DNA of 31,279 bases, taken from NCBI GenBank assembly GCA_023418255.1, contig JAEZZZ010000165.1:1-31279 (forward strand), written 5' to 3'. Shown here one piece after another: positions 15,396 through 24,040 of the stretch. How positions within the stretch are numbered: position 1 is the stretch's first letter; each line of letters opens with the position of its first letter. The notes below the pieces were generated by a model. The model was not told the origin of the DNA. It did not search any database and saw only the letters and a list, made by a program, of their open reading frames with translations. The translations under genes were made by a program, and so were the position numbers. Source of the stretch: Bacteroidota bacterium. GTDB taxonomy: Bacteria > Bacteroidota > Bacteroidia > Bacteroidales > Dysgonomonadaceae.

Positions 15396-17549
15396 TTATT
15401 CTTTTTCACACGTTGCGCTAACACAGAAATCATCAAAATATCGTGTAATATGTTCGTGCAGATGCACACGGTCGTGCCCCATCATGTTGTGTTCGTGTCC
15501 GGGATAGATAAAATAGTCGGGATGAACACCTTTCTTTACTGATGTTTTTAGGAATTGTAGGCTGTGTTGAAGTACCACTACCGGGTCTTCATCGCCATGA
15601 ATAATAAGCAAGCGTGATTTAAGTCGATCGGCTTTGTTCAAAAGGCTTGTTACTTCATATCCTTCAGGATTTTCTTGGGGCGTATCCATATAGCGTTCTC
15701 CGTACATGATTTCGTAAAACTTCCAATCAATAACGGGCCCTCCGGCAACTCCGGCTTTAAATACATCGGGATAATTAAGCAACATGTTGATGGTCATAAA
15801 GCCGCCATAACTCCAACCATGTATTCCCAAACTCTCCGCGTCAACATAAGGAAGCGATTTGAGAAACTCCACTCCGCGCATTTGATCTTTTGCCTCTTCG
15901 ATGCCCAATCGACGATGAATAACATGCTCAAAATCAACGCCTCGATAGGATGTGCCACGATTATCCATCACAAACACAAGATAGCCTTTTTGTGCCATAT
16001 ATAGTTCCCAGCCACCGGAACCATAGCGCCACCGATTGTTCACCATTTGCGAGTGCGGACCACCGTACACATATATCACAACCGGATATTTCTTGCTCGG
16101 ATCAAAATTGGCAGGTTTTATGAATCGATAGTATAAATCGGTTTCGTTGTCCGCCGCTTTTAGTGTTCCCGATTCAACAGTTGGGATTTTTATACCTTCA
16201 AACGGATTTTTTGCCGAAGTCAATGACAACTGTTCTCCGTTACTGGTATTTACCAGCACAACTGCTCCGGGATTATCATGTGACGAAAATTTATCAATCA
16301 AGTATTTTCCCGATGCGCTTAGCAAAGGATAATGCATACCCTGCTGTTTTGAATATCGCGTTGTTTGTCCGCTCTTTAAATGGATGGAATAAATATGTCT
16401 GTCCATGGGGGTTGGGTTGGTTGATGCAAAATAGAGTTTATTGCCTTTGTCGTTGAATCCCAAAACGTCTGTCACTTCCCAATTGCCCCGTGTGAGTTGT
16501 TTGAGTAGTTTTCCGTTAGTGGAATAGAGGTATAGATGATTGTAGCCGTCGCGTCGGCTTTGCCAAATAAATTGATTCGGATTATGCTGAACAAACAGGA
16601 CGGGATGTTGAGGTTCGACGTAGGTTGCGCATTTTTCTTCAAAAAGCATGGCCTCTCGCTCTCCATTTTGTACATCATATCGATTCAACTTCATGTGGTT
16701 TTGCTCTCTGTTTAGTTCCGCGATGTATATCGATTTGCTGTCAGGGCTCCATGCCACGTTGGTGAGAAATTTATCTTTGGGTTCTCCGGTTTTAAGGTAC
16801 ACAATTTGTCCGGTTTTTGTATCAAACACACCCACGGTTACGTGGTGGCTATCTGTTCCTGCCATTGGATATTTTATGTTCTTCAATGTAGCGATTCGAG
16901 TAGAAATATCCACTAATGGATAGTTGGTTACCATGCTCTCATCCATTCTGTAAAAAGCCAGTTTTTGTCCGTCGGGCGACCAGAATATCCCTTTGTTGAT
17001 GCCAAACTCATTTCGATGTACCACATGTCCGTATCGAATATCTTTGTTTTTTTCGTTACTGATTGCGATTTCTGTTTGTGATGAATCGATGATATACAAA
17101 TTGTTTTCTTTGGTGTATGCCAAATGTTTTTTGTCGGGTGAAAGCTGATAATTTTCTCCATTTTTGGGATAGATAAATTCTGCCTCTTTCTGTTTTGTAG
17201 AAAGATTATAAAGAAGCATTCCGTCTCGTGTAAAAAAGGTCAATTGATTGCCTTTTTGCGGGAATGAAACGCCATAGACGCTCTTTTCAACGTTCGGTAG
17301 CTCTTTGTAGGAAAAAAGCAAGTTGCGCGACAATGTTTTATCTTCAGGATGAATGATAAAAACCGAGTCGTTCTGAATGGCGACAAGTGTATCGCCATGC
17401 CACTGATATTGGGCCGGAATGCGAGGATAGTAATTGTAAAATGTTTTTCCTCCGGGAATTAAATCTTCCAGTGTCAGATGTTTTTGCTCCTGTGCAAAAA
17501 GTGAACTTACAATGATAAGTAGTAGGGAAAATAAGATTTGTTTGCGCAT
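15396..17549 (-). CDS. Dipeptidyl peptidase IV (S9 family)
   Basis: A secreted or periplasmic serine exopeptidase of 717 residues that removes N-terminal X-Pro or X-Ala dipeptides, suited to proline-rich host proteins. A cleavable signal peptide (MRKQILFSLLLIIVSSLFAQ) is followed by the beta-propeller DPPIV N domain, including HVVHRNEFGI, IFWSPDGQKLAF and DESMVTNYPLVD. Next comes the alpha/beta hydrolase: YVYGGPHSQMV, the nucleophile elbow GWSYGG with Ser580, the Asp region HGDEDPV at about 651-657, and His687 in PGHEHNMMGH. The frame is open 13 codons upstream, but only ATG 17549 gives a proper signal peptide. A 10-bp hairpin lies just upstream. It follows the FabK-like gene by about 107 nt in the same direction. 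Confidence 0.95.
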   Translation of the reverse strand: MRKQILFSLLLIIVSSLFAQEQKHLTLEDLIPGGKTFYNYYPRIPAQYQWHGDTLVAIQNDSVFIIHPEDKTLSRNLLFSYKELPNVEKSVYGVSFPQKGNQLTFFTRDGMLLYNLSTKQKEAEFIYPKNGENYQLSPDKKHLAYTKENNLYIIDSSQTEIAISNEKNKDIRYGHVVHRNEFGINKGIFWSPDGQKLAFYRMDESMVTNYPLVDISTRIATLKNIKYPMAGTDSHHVTVGVFDTKTGQIVYLKTGEPKDKFLTNVAWSPDSKSIYIAELNREQNHMKLNRYDVQNGEREAMLFEEKCATYVEPQHPVLFVQHNPNQFIWQSRRDGYNHLYLYSTNGKLLKQLTRGNWEVTDVLGFNDKGNKLYFASTNPTPMDRHIYSIHLKSGQTTRYSKQQGMHYPLLSASGKYLIDKFSSHDNPGAVVLVNTSNGEQLSLTSAKNPFEGIKIPTVESGTLKAADNETDLYYRFIKPANFDPSKKYPVVIYVYGGPHSQMVNNRWRYGSGGWELYMAQKGYLVFVMDNRGTSYRGVDFEHVIHRRLGIEEAKDQMRGVEFLKSLPYVDAESLGIHGWSYGGFMTINMLLNYPDVFKAGVAGGPVIDWKFYEIMYGERYMDTPQENPEGYEVTSLLNKADRLKSRLLIIHGDEDPVVVLQHSLQFLKTSVKKGVHPDYFIYPGHEHNMMGHDRVHLHEHITRYFDDFCVSATCEKE

Positions 17550-17566
17550 AATGGATGGCTTTTGTG

Positions 17567-17592
17567 GCAAATGGATACTGGCATCCATTTGC
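17567..17592 (-). promoter_or_regulatory. Perfect 10-bp hairpin in the DPP-IV leader
   Basis: GCAAATGGAT (17567-17576) and ATCCATTTGC (17583-17592) form a perfect stem with a 6-nt loop, 17 nt ahead of the DPP-IV ATG. No T run follows, so it is more likely an operator or leader structure than a terminator for the gene upstream. Confidence 0.45.
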
Positions 17593-17656
17593 AGATGATG
17601 GATAATATTAAAACTGTAAAATAGATTCTGTCTGCAAAACGTTCATTTATGATGCG

Positions 17657-18601
17657 TTAAAATGTTTCTTTTGATAACTTAGCAACCACTTGATTGTATT
17701 TTGAAACCATTTCTTGAACGACAGTAGCAGCAGAAGGAATATCGCGAAGGTGCGAGGCAATTTGTCCTATTTCAAGTTCACCTTCGATCATATCACCTTC
17801 AAAGATGCCCTTTTTTGAGCGCCCTTTTCCCAATAGTTTACTCAACTCTTCCGCTGATGCACCCTTGTCTTCCAGTGCCTGAACGGCTTCATAAAACTCA
17901 TTTTTTATCATGCGTGTAGGACTCACTTTTTTTAGAGACAACATGGTATCTCCCTCCTTGAGTTGGATACATCTGTTTTTAAACGCGTCACTTGCTGAAC
18001 TTTCTTGAGTGATGGCAAATCGTGTTCCCACTTGTACGCCTTCGGCACCAAGAGCCATGGCGGCAGCCATGCCCTCGCCTGTGGCGATGCCTCCGGCAGC
18101 AATTAGTGGCAGCGATGTGGATTTTCGTACCTGCGGAATAAGGGTGAGCGTGGTGGTTTCTTCGCGTCCGTTGTGTCCCCCCGCTTCAAATCCTTCGGCA
18201 ACAACAGCGTCCACTCCGGCTTCTTCACATTTGCAAGCAAATTTTGAGCTCGAAACCACATGTACAACTATTCGCCCTGCATCGTGCAACTTTTTTGTCC
18301 ACAGTTTCGGATTGCCTGCCGATGTGAAAATAATAGGAATATTCTCCTCTAACACAATGCGGAAAATGTCATTCAACTGTGGGTACATAAGTGGAATATT
18401 AACGCCAAATGGTTTATTGGTAGCGTCTTTGCATTTTTGAATGTGTTCTTGTAGCGTTTCTGGATGCATTGAGCCTGCACCGATAAGTCCTAGTCCTCCG
18501 GCGTTGCTTACTGCCGAAGCCAAGCACCAACCGCTGCACCACACCATGCCACCTTGAATAATGGGATATTTGATTCCAAATAAAGAGGTTATTCTATTCA
18601 T
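17657..18601 (-). CDS. FabK-like enoyl-ACP reductase / nitronate monooxygenase family protein
   Basis: An FMN-dependent TIM-barrel oxidoreductase of 314 residues. It follows the FabK pattern closely: PIIQGGMVWCSGWCLASAVS at the N-terminus, SNAGGLGLIGAG, KPFGVNIPL, AEGFEAGGHNG at about 135-145 with the catalytic-type His, LPLIAAGGIATGEGMAAAMA and GAEGVQVGTRF for phosphate binding. FabK reduces enoyl-ACP in fatty-acid synthesis, while nitronate monooxygenases oxidise alkyl nitronates; the two are hard to separate from sequence alone. The resemblance to FabK across the C-terminal half (GDMIEGELEIGQIASH) makes me lean to FabK-like. It is transcribed with or ahead of DPP-IV and diverges from the MltF-like gene. 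Confidence 0.85.
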   Translation of the reverse strand: MNRITSLFGIKYPIIQGGMVWCSGWCLASAVSNAGGLGLIGAGSMHPETLQEHIQKCKDATNKPFGVNIPLMYPQLNDIFRIVLEENIPIIFTSAGNPKLWTKKLHDAGRIVVHVVSSSKFACKCEEAGVDAVVAEGFEAGGHNGREETTTLTLIPQVRKSTSLPLIAAGGIATGEGMAAAMALGAEGVQVGTRFAITQESSASDAFKNRCIQLKEGDTMLSLKKVSPTRMIKNEFYEAVQALEDKGASAEELSKLLGKGRSKKGIFEGDMIEGELEIGQIASHLRDIPSAATVVQEMVSKYNQVVAKLSKETF

Positions 18602-18642
18602 ATTTTTTGTTTACGATTAATATTTGATTTAGTTATACATCA

Positions 18643-18650
18643 CAAAGATA
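18643..18650 (-). promoter_or_regulatory. -7 box of the FabK-like gene
   Basis: Minus-strand TATCTTTG matches TAnnTTTG exactly, about 40 nt ahead of the ATG. No TTG is visible at the ideal -33 distance. Confidence 0.5.
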
Positions 18651-18794
18651 CAATTATTTTAAATTTTTATGTCATCATGCTGCCAATAACCTATCCTTTG
18701 ATAGGTATCCATGTTCAATTCTTCGATATTTATCTGTTTATGTAAAAGAAAATGAGTGATTTGTCGGGGAGGTAATTAGTTTAATAATTTTATT

Positions 18795-18802
18795 TATCTT
18801 TG
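18795..18802 (+). promoter_or_regulatory. -7 box of the MltF-like gene
   Basis: TATCTTTG matches TAnnTTTG exactly, about 25 nt before the ATG, implying a very short leader. A -33 TTG at ideal spacing is not seen. Confidence 0.5.
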
Positions 18803-18826
18803 TGCCAAGTTTCAATGAGTTAAAAT

Positions 18827-20212
18827 ATGCGAAACACGACAAACATATTCTTGTTATTGTTTTTGGTGTTATTTGCTTGCACCCACAGACAAAGCAATGA
18901 AATATCTGATTTTCCGCAACTGCTTGAAAAAGATACGCTGCTAGTCCTTACACTCAACACCTCCGTTTCATATTTTACTTATCGCGATAAAGCGATGGGC
19001 TATCATTACGATATGGTTGTCAACTTTTGTAAGCAACATGGATTGGTTCCTCATATTGTTGTTGGTAAGAATACTAACGAGTTGTTGACCATGTTGCGAC
19101 AGGGAAAAGGCGATGTTATTGCATATAGTATGCCGATTGAAAATCAAAATAAAGAGTGGCTTATCTATTGTGGTCTTTTCGGTATTTCGCGTCAGGTTGT
19201 TGTTCAGCGTTCCGAGTCGGTTGATACTTTATTGCATGATGTGACGGACCTTTTAGGGAAAGAACTGACGCTCATCAAAGATTCAAAGTATGAACAGCGA
19301 GTACTCAATTTGGATAAGGAACTTGGCGGTGGTATAAAAATAAAGTATGTTGATGCCGATACGCTTGTTACAGAAGACCTTATTCGAATGGTGTCTGCCG
19401 GCGAAATAAAATATACTGTTGCTGATGAGTATTTAGCAAAACTTAACCGGACCTATTTTAGAAACATAAATGCTTCGTTGCCTGTCAGTTTTAGTCAACG
19501 CTATTCATGGGCGGTCACAAAAGAGAAGCCCATTCTTGCCGACTCTCTTAACAGCTGGTTTCAAAAAGAGAATAAAAAGCCCTTTTATTCCTACACAATT
19601 AAACGATATTTTGAAGAGACAAAAGGTTATGACCCCAAAAGCAATGGCAACTCCGTCAGTTTTTATAAACCCGGCGAAATTTCGTGTTATGATTTCTTGT
19701 TCAAAAAATATGGAGAACAATACAATGTTGATTGGTGTTTGTTGGCAGCAATATCATACCACGAATCTCGTTTCAAGACAAATCTAAGTTCATGGGTGGG
19801 AGCTGTTGGGCTGATGGGGGTGATGCCCGCTACTGGAAAAGCGTACGGTGTGTGCCTTGAAGAACTTCATGACCCGGAAAAAAATGTTGAGGTAGGAGCA
19901 AAGATATTGAAAAAAATTCTTTCTATTTTTTCTGCGATAGAGAATTATGAAGAACGTGTGAAATTTGCGCTTGCGGCATACAACGCAGGTATTGGGCATG
20001 TGTATGATGCAAGAGCATTGGCAGAGAAATATGGTGCCGATAAAGATGTATGGGAGGGGAATGTGGAGAAATATTTAGACCTTAAGCGTTTAGAACAATA
20101 TTATGATGATCCCGTTTGCAAGTCAGGATATTTTAGAGGAACCGAGACCATTAACTACGTGCGCAAAGTCATTGCTCTTTGGAATACCTACAAATCAAAA
20201 ATAAAAGAATGA
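18827..20212 (+). CDS. MltF-like membrane-bound lytic murein transglycosylase lipoprotein
   Basis: A peptidoglycan-cleaving lipoprotein of 461 residues. The signal MRNTTNIFLLLFLVLFAC ends in a lipobox (Cys18). The N-terminal half is a solute-binding-protein type 3 domain, the regulatory part in MltF (GYHYDMVVNFCKQHGL, GKGDVIAYSMPI). The C-terminal SLT domain has AAISYHESRF with the catalytic Glu313, SSWVGAVGLMGVMPATG and AYNAGIGHV. In most SLT enzymes the fourth residue of the GLMQ motif is Gln; here it is Gly, a small departure. It would cut glycan strands to form 1,6-anhydro-muropeptides at the inner face of the outer membrane. It is a stand-alone gene with its own promoter. Confidence 0.92.
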   Translation: MRNTTNIFLLLFLVLFACTHRQSNEISDFPQLLEKDTLLVLTLNTSVSYFTYRDKAMGYHYDMVVNFCKQHGLVPHIVVGKNTNELLTMLRQGKGDVIAYSMPIENQNKEWLIYCGLFGISRQVVVQRSESVDTLLHDVTDLLGKELTLIKDSKYEQRVLNLDKELGGGIKIKYVDADTLVTEDLIRMVSAGEIKYTVADEYLAKLNRTYFRNINASLPVSFSQRYSWAVTKEKPILADSLNSWFQKENKKPFYSYTIKRYFEETKGYDPKSNGNSVSFYKPGEISCYDFLFKKYGEQYNVDWCLLAAISYHESRFKTNLSSWVGAVGLMGVMPATGKAYGVCLEELHDPEKNVEVGAKILKKILSIFSAIENYEERVKFALAAYNAGIGHVYDARALAEKYGADKDVWEGNVEKYLDLKRLEQYYDDPVCKSGYFRGTETINYVRKVIALWNTYKSKIKE

Positions 20213-20329
20213 TTCATCCTGTCGTTAAAAATCCAATATCGATAGAGTACTCTGATGTTAATATGGGGAGATGTCAATAATAACTGAAAATTTGCCTGCA
20301 TTCTTGTGTTAGATAATGAATCTCATACA

Positions 20330-20358
20330 TTGATATAAAATAAAATTGATTATCTTTG
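20330..20358 (+). promoter_or_regulatory. Promoter of the GNAT-like gene
   Basis: TTG at 20330-20332, an 18-nt spacer and TATCTTTG at 20351-20358. It supports the ATG at 20416 as the real start, because an earlier in-frame ATG near 20356 would overlap the promoter box. Confidence 0.65.
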
Positions 20359-20415
20359 TACTTTGGCACAAGAAAAAATAAGCGGAAACATTTAAACAAT
20401 AGAATAACAAAGAAT

Positions 20416-21546
20416 ATGTCAGTAACTGTTCAAAAAGTCTCAAATAAGGAAGCATTAAAAAAATTTGTCAACTTTCGCATCAATCTTTATAAGGATTGTG
20501 AATATTTTGTCCCTCCCTTGGTTTACGACGAAATAGCCACGCTAAGTCCATCAAAGAATCCCGCGTTCGATCATTGTGATTTTGCCGCATTCTTGGCATA
20601 TCGTGAAGACGAAATTGTAGGGCGTATAGCCGTTATCATCAATCACAAAGCCAATCAGACGTGGAGTGAAGAAAACGCTCGTTTCGGTTTTGTCGATTTC
20701 ATTGATGACGAAGAAGTAGTGGATACGCTTTTCAAAACGGTGGAAGATTGGGCAAGATTCCGAAGAATGAAAAAAATGCATGGACCGATGGGTTTCACCG
20801 ATTTTGATGCCGAAGGGATGCTTGTTGATGGGTTCGGCTATATGGCGACCATGCAAGCACCATACAGCTATCCCTATTATAAAAAGCATATGGAGCGCTT
20901 GGGATATGTAAAAGATCAAGACTGGTTTGAATATCTTATTCCGGTTCCCAAAGAGCTGCCAGAACGCTTTGTGAGAGTAGGGGAGGTGGTGAAAAAACGT
21001 TTTGGACTAACCGTAAAGAAATTTGAAAATAAAGATGAAGTTTGGCCTTATGCTAAAGAGATTTTTGAGTTGTTGAATGCAGCATATAAAGATTTGTATG
21101 GCTTTGTCGCACTCACCGATAAACAAATTGATTACTACGTAAATATGTATATCCCGATGCTTCGCCTCAATTTCCTTTCCGTGGTGATGCGCGAGGAGGA
21201 CAACAAAATAGTGGGCGTAGGCATCGGTTTGCCAAGCCTTGCGCGCGCACTGCAAAAGGCAAAAGGCAAATTTCTGCCTACCGGATGGTTTCATCTTTAC
21301 AAGGCGCTGAAAGGAAAAGGAAATAAAGTGTTGGATTTGATGTTGATAGGTGTCGATCCTCAATATCAAGGCAAAGGCGTGAATGCTTTGATATTCACAC
21401 AGTTTATTCCTGAGGCCATAAAGCTGGGGATTGAATATGCCGAGAGCAATCCGGAATTGGAAGTAAACAATAAAGTACAATCAATGTGGGACGGCTTCGA
21501 TGCGAAGCATGTAAAAACCCGAAGAGCCTACATCAAAGAATTATAA
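20416..21546 (+). CDS. GNAT-like acyltransferase family protein of unknown substrate
   Basis: A 376-residue soluble protein belonging to a conserved Bacteroidetes/YghO-like group. The N-terminus is characteristic: KKFVNFRINLYKDCEYFVPPLVYDE, then NPAFDHCDFAAFLAYREDEIVGRIAVIINHKAN, which is the core strand-helix of an acetyltransferase fold. The C-terminal half has a second GNAT-like block, VLDLMLIGVDPQYQGKGVN, whose Q-x-x-G-K-G-x-x is the acyl-CoA pyrophosphate-binding pattern. Substrate and pathway are not known to me. ATG 20416 is chosen because the promoter overlaps the earlier one. The parE gene begins 33 nt later, so the two may be co-transcribed. Confidence 0.75.
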   Translation: MSVTVQKVSNKEALKKFVNFRINLYKDCEYFVPPLVYDEIATLSPSKNPAFDHCDFAAFLAYREDEIVGRIAVIINHKANQTWSEENARFGFVDFIDDEEVVDTLFKTVEDWARFRRMKKMHGPMGFTDFDAEGMLVDGFGYMATMQAPYSYPYYKKHMERLGYVKDQDWFEYLIPVPKELPERFVRVGEVVKKRFGLTVKKFENKDEVWPYAKEIFELLNAAYKDLYGFVALTDKQIDYYVNMYIPMLRLNFLSVVMREEDNKIVGVGIGLPSLARALQKAKGKFLPTGWFHLYKALKGKGNKVLDLMLIGVDPQYQGKGVNALIFTQFIPEAIKLGIEYAESNPELEVNNKVQSMWDGFDAKHVKTRRAYIKEL

Positions 21547-21579
21547 TTTTTAAACACAAAAAATATAAGATAGGAATAC

Positions 21580-23445
21580 GTGAGCGAATTAGAGAACAAT
21601 CAGCAAAGTTTACAACACGACTATATTGATGATGATGTCGTAACGCTTGAGTGGCAGGAACATATCCGTCATCGTCCCGGAATGTATATCGGAAAATTGG
21701 GAGATGGAACTTCTGTAGATGATGGCATTTATGTCCTTCTTAAAGAGGTGATTGATAACTCTATTGATGAATACATGATGGGGTTTGGAAAAACCATCGA
21801 AGTAACCATCGAAAATGAGCATGTTACCGTGCGAGATTATGGGCGTGGCGTTCCTTTGGGAAAGGTAAAGGATGTTGCTTCAAAAATGAATACAGGAGCC
21901 AAATATGATTCCAAAGCATTTATAAAATCCGTAGGATTGAATGGCGTCGGCATCAAAGCTGTAAATGCCCTTTCGTCGCGCTTTTTCATTCAAAGTTTTC
22001 GTGATAAAAAGAGCACTTCGGTACTTTTCGAGAAAGGCATTACTATTGAGGAAAATGAGTTGGAGACGACCACCGAAAATAACGGAACGTTGGTGGAGTT
22101 TACGCCCGATGCTTCCGTTTTTGGTGAATATCATTATCGCGATGAACACATTGAACCACTGCTGAAAAACTACGTCTTCCTAAACACCGGATTAACCATT
22201 GTTTTCAACGGCAAAAAGTTTTTCGCCAAAAACGGACTTGAAGACTTGCTCAACGACAACTTAACATCCGAAACGCTCTATCCCATCATTCACCTGCATG
22301 GCAATGATATTGAGGTTGCCATCACCCATTCCAATCAGTATGGAGAAGAATATTATTCGTTCGTAAACGGTCAACACACGACGCAAGGTGGGACACATCT
22401 AACGGCTTTTCGGGAAGCATTGGCACGCACGATGAAGGATTTTCTGAGCAAGAATTTTGAATATTCCGACATTCGCAATGGTGTTGTGGCAGCTATCAGT
22501 ATTAAGGTGGTCGGCCCCATTTTTGAGTCGCAAACAAAAACAAAATTAGGCTCAAAGGATATGGCACCTGACGATGTTTCCATCAATAAATATGTCAACG
22601 ATTTTCTCAAAAAAGAGTTGGATAACTATCTGCATAAGCATCCCGATACGGCAGAAGCTCTGATGAAAAAGGTAGCAGAATCCGAAAAGGAGCGAAAAGC
22701 AATTGCCGGTGTCACTAAATTGGCACGAGAGCGCGCCAAAAAAGCGAACCTACACAACAAAAAGCTACGTGATTGTCGTATTCATTACAATGATGCCAAA
22801 GGCGACGATCGTGAAAAAACATGCATATTTATCACAGAGGGAGATTCTGCAAGCGGCTCCATTACTAAAAGCCGAGATCCCAATCTACAAGCCGTTTTTA
22901 GTTTGCGCGGCAAGCCATTGAACTCTTATGGGCTAACCAAAAAAATTGTTTATGAAAACGAGGAATTCAACTTGCTGCAAGCAGCATTGAATATCGAAGA
23001 AGATATGGATAATTTGCGTTACAACAAAGTGATTATCGCGACTGATGCTGACACCGATGGAATGCACATTCGGTTGTTATTGCTTACTTTTTTCTTGCAA
23101 TTTTTCCCTGACTTGGTAAAGAAAAACCATGTTTATATCTTGCAAACCCCCCTTTTTAGAGTGCGAAACAAGAAAAAAACAACCTATTGCTATACAGAGG
23201 AGGAGCGCATAAAAGCCATTAAATCCTTGGGACCAAACCCCGAAATCACACGATTTAAAGGGTTGGGTGAAATTTCCCCTGACGAGTTTCGCCATTTCAT
23301 TGGCGAAGATATGCGTTTGGAACGTGTGACGATGCGAAAAGAAGATTTGTTGAAAGAACTGTTGGAATTCTATATGGGCAAGAATACACCCGAGCGCCAA
23401 CGCTTTATTATTGACAATTTGGTAGTTGAGGAAGAGGTCGTTTGA
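21580..23445 (+). CDS. parE: DNA topoisomerase IV subunit B (GyrB/ParE type)
   Basis: The ATPase and TOPRIM subunit of a type IIA topoisomerase that unlinks daughter chromosomes. The 621-residue protein has RPGMYIG and DNSIDEYMMGFG (ATP-binding GHKL fold), DYGRGVPLG and GLNGVGIKAVNALS (ATP lid), EGDSASGS at about 420-427 and DADTDGMHIR at about 489-498 (TOPRIM metal residues), and the C-terminal FKGLGEISPDEFRHFI. Gyrase B is usually longer (about 650 or more), and the opening EWQEHIRHRPGMYIGKLGDGT is that of Bacteroidetes ParE, so I call ParE rather than GyrB. The start is a GTG at 21580; no in-frame ATG exists before the conserved region. The parC gene is not in the window. Confidence 0.92.
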   Translation: MSELENNQQSLQHDYIDDDVVTLEWQEHIRHRPGMYIGKLGDGTSVDDGIYVLLKEVIDNSIDEYMMGFGKTIEVTIENEHVTVRDYGRGVPLGKVKDVASKMNTGAKYDSKAFIKSVGLNGVGIKAVNALSSRFFIQSFRDKKSTSVLFEKGITIEENELETTTENNGTLVEFTPDASVFGEYHYRDEHIEPLLKNYVFLNTGLTIVFNGKKFFAKNGLEDLLNDNLTSETLYPIIHLHGNDIEVAITHSNQYGEEYYSFVNGQHTTQGGTHLTAFREALARTMKDFLSKNFEYSDIRNGVVAAISIKVVGPIFESQTKTKLGSKDMAPDDVSINKYVNDFLKKELDNYLHKHPDTAEALMKKVAESEKERKAIAGVTKLARERAKKANLHNKKLRDCRIHYNDAKGDDREKTCIFITEGDSASGSITKSRDPNLQAVFSLRGKPLNSYGLTKKIVYENEEFNLLQAALNIEEDMDNLRYNKVIIATDADTDGMHIRLLLLTFFLQFFPDLVKKNHVYILQTPLFRVRNKKKTTYCYTEEERIKAIKSLGPNPEITRFKGLGEISPDEFRHFIGEDMRLERVTMRKEDLLKELLEFYMGKNTPERQRFIIDNLVVEEEVV

Positions 23446-23546
23446 CAATAGCGCGTTACAACTATTGCCAACAAAAAGAGGATGACCTGTGGCAACAAAT
23501 TTGTTAGCGTCCGTTTTAATTGATAATAAAATAACACAAACAGCAT

Positions 23547-24017
23547 ATGAATTCCCGGAAACACACATGTACGGCCGTTTTTCCCGGCACGTTCGATCCC
23601 TTCACCATTGGACACCAATCGTTGGTAAACAGATGTCTTGCGTTGGTGGATAAAATCATTATTGCCATCGGCGTAAACGAGACAAAAAACAGCTATTTCC
23701 CGTTGGAAAAGAGGTTGGAGATGATCCGCAATTTATATAAAGATGAACCTCGCGTGAGCGTGGAGAGTTACACATCACTCACCATCGATTTTGCGCGAGA
23801 TGTGGGCGCCGATTGCATCCTCCGTGGCATTCGTTCGATCAACGACTTTGAGTATGAAAAGGTGATTGCCGATATGAATCGTACGCTTTCGGGTATTGAG
23901 ACCATTGTGTTGTTTACCGAGCCGGAACACACGCATATCAGTTCTACCGTTGTCAGAGAGCTACTGCATTACGGATACGATATAAGCGCATTCATTCCCA
24001 AAGGGATGAAAATTTAG
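23547..24017 (+). CDS. coaD: Pantetheine-phosphate adenylyltransferase
   Basis: This enzyme couples 4'-phosphopantetheine with ATP to dephospho-CoA, the fourth step of coenzyme A synthesis. The 156-residue length is normal. Motifs present are VFPGTFDPFTIGH (residues 11-23, with the T-x-G-H nucleotidyl-transfer signature), RGIRSINDFEYE and the ISSTVVREL nucleotide-binding segment near the C-terminus. It follows parE by about 100 nt and precedes the S41 protease gene by 23 nt, so it probably shares a transcript with the latter. Confidence 0.95.
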   Translation: MNSRKHTCTAVFPGTFDPFTIGHQSLVNRCLALVDKIIIAIGVNETKNSYFPLEKRLEMIRNLYKDEPRVSVESYTSLTIDFARDVGADCILRGIRSINDFEYEKVIADMNRTLSGIETIVLFTEPEHTHISSTVVRELLHYGYDISAFIPKGMKI

Positions 24018-24040
24018 ACTCATCTATTTAAACAAGCAAC

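Noticed and set aside
17657..18601. Definite fabK assignment
   Set aside because: Nitronate monooxygenases and FabK share these motifs; without a search or assay only a family call is justified.
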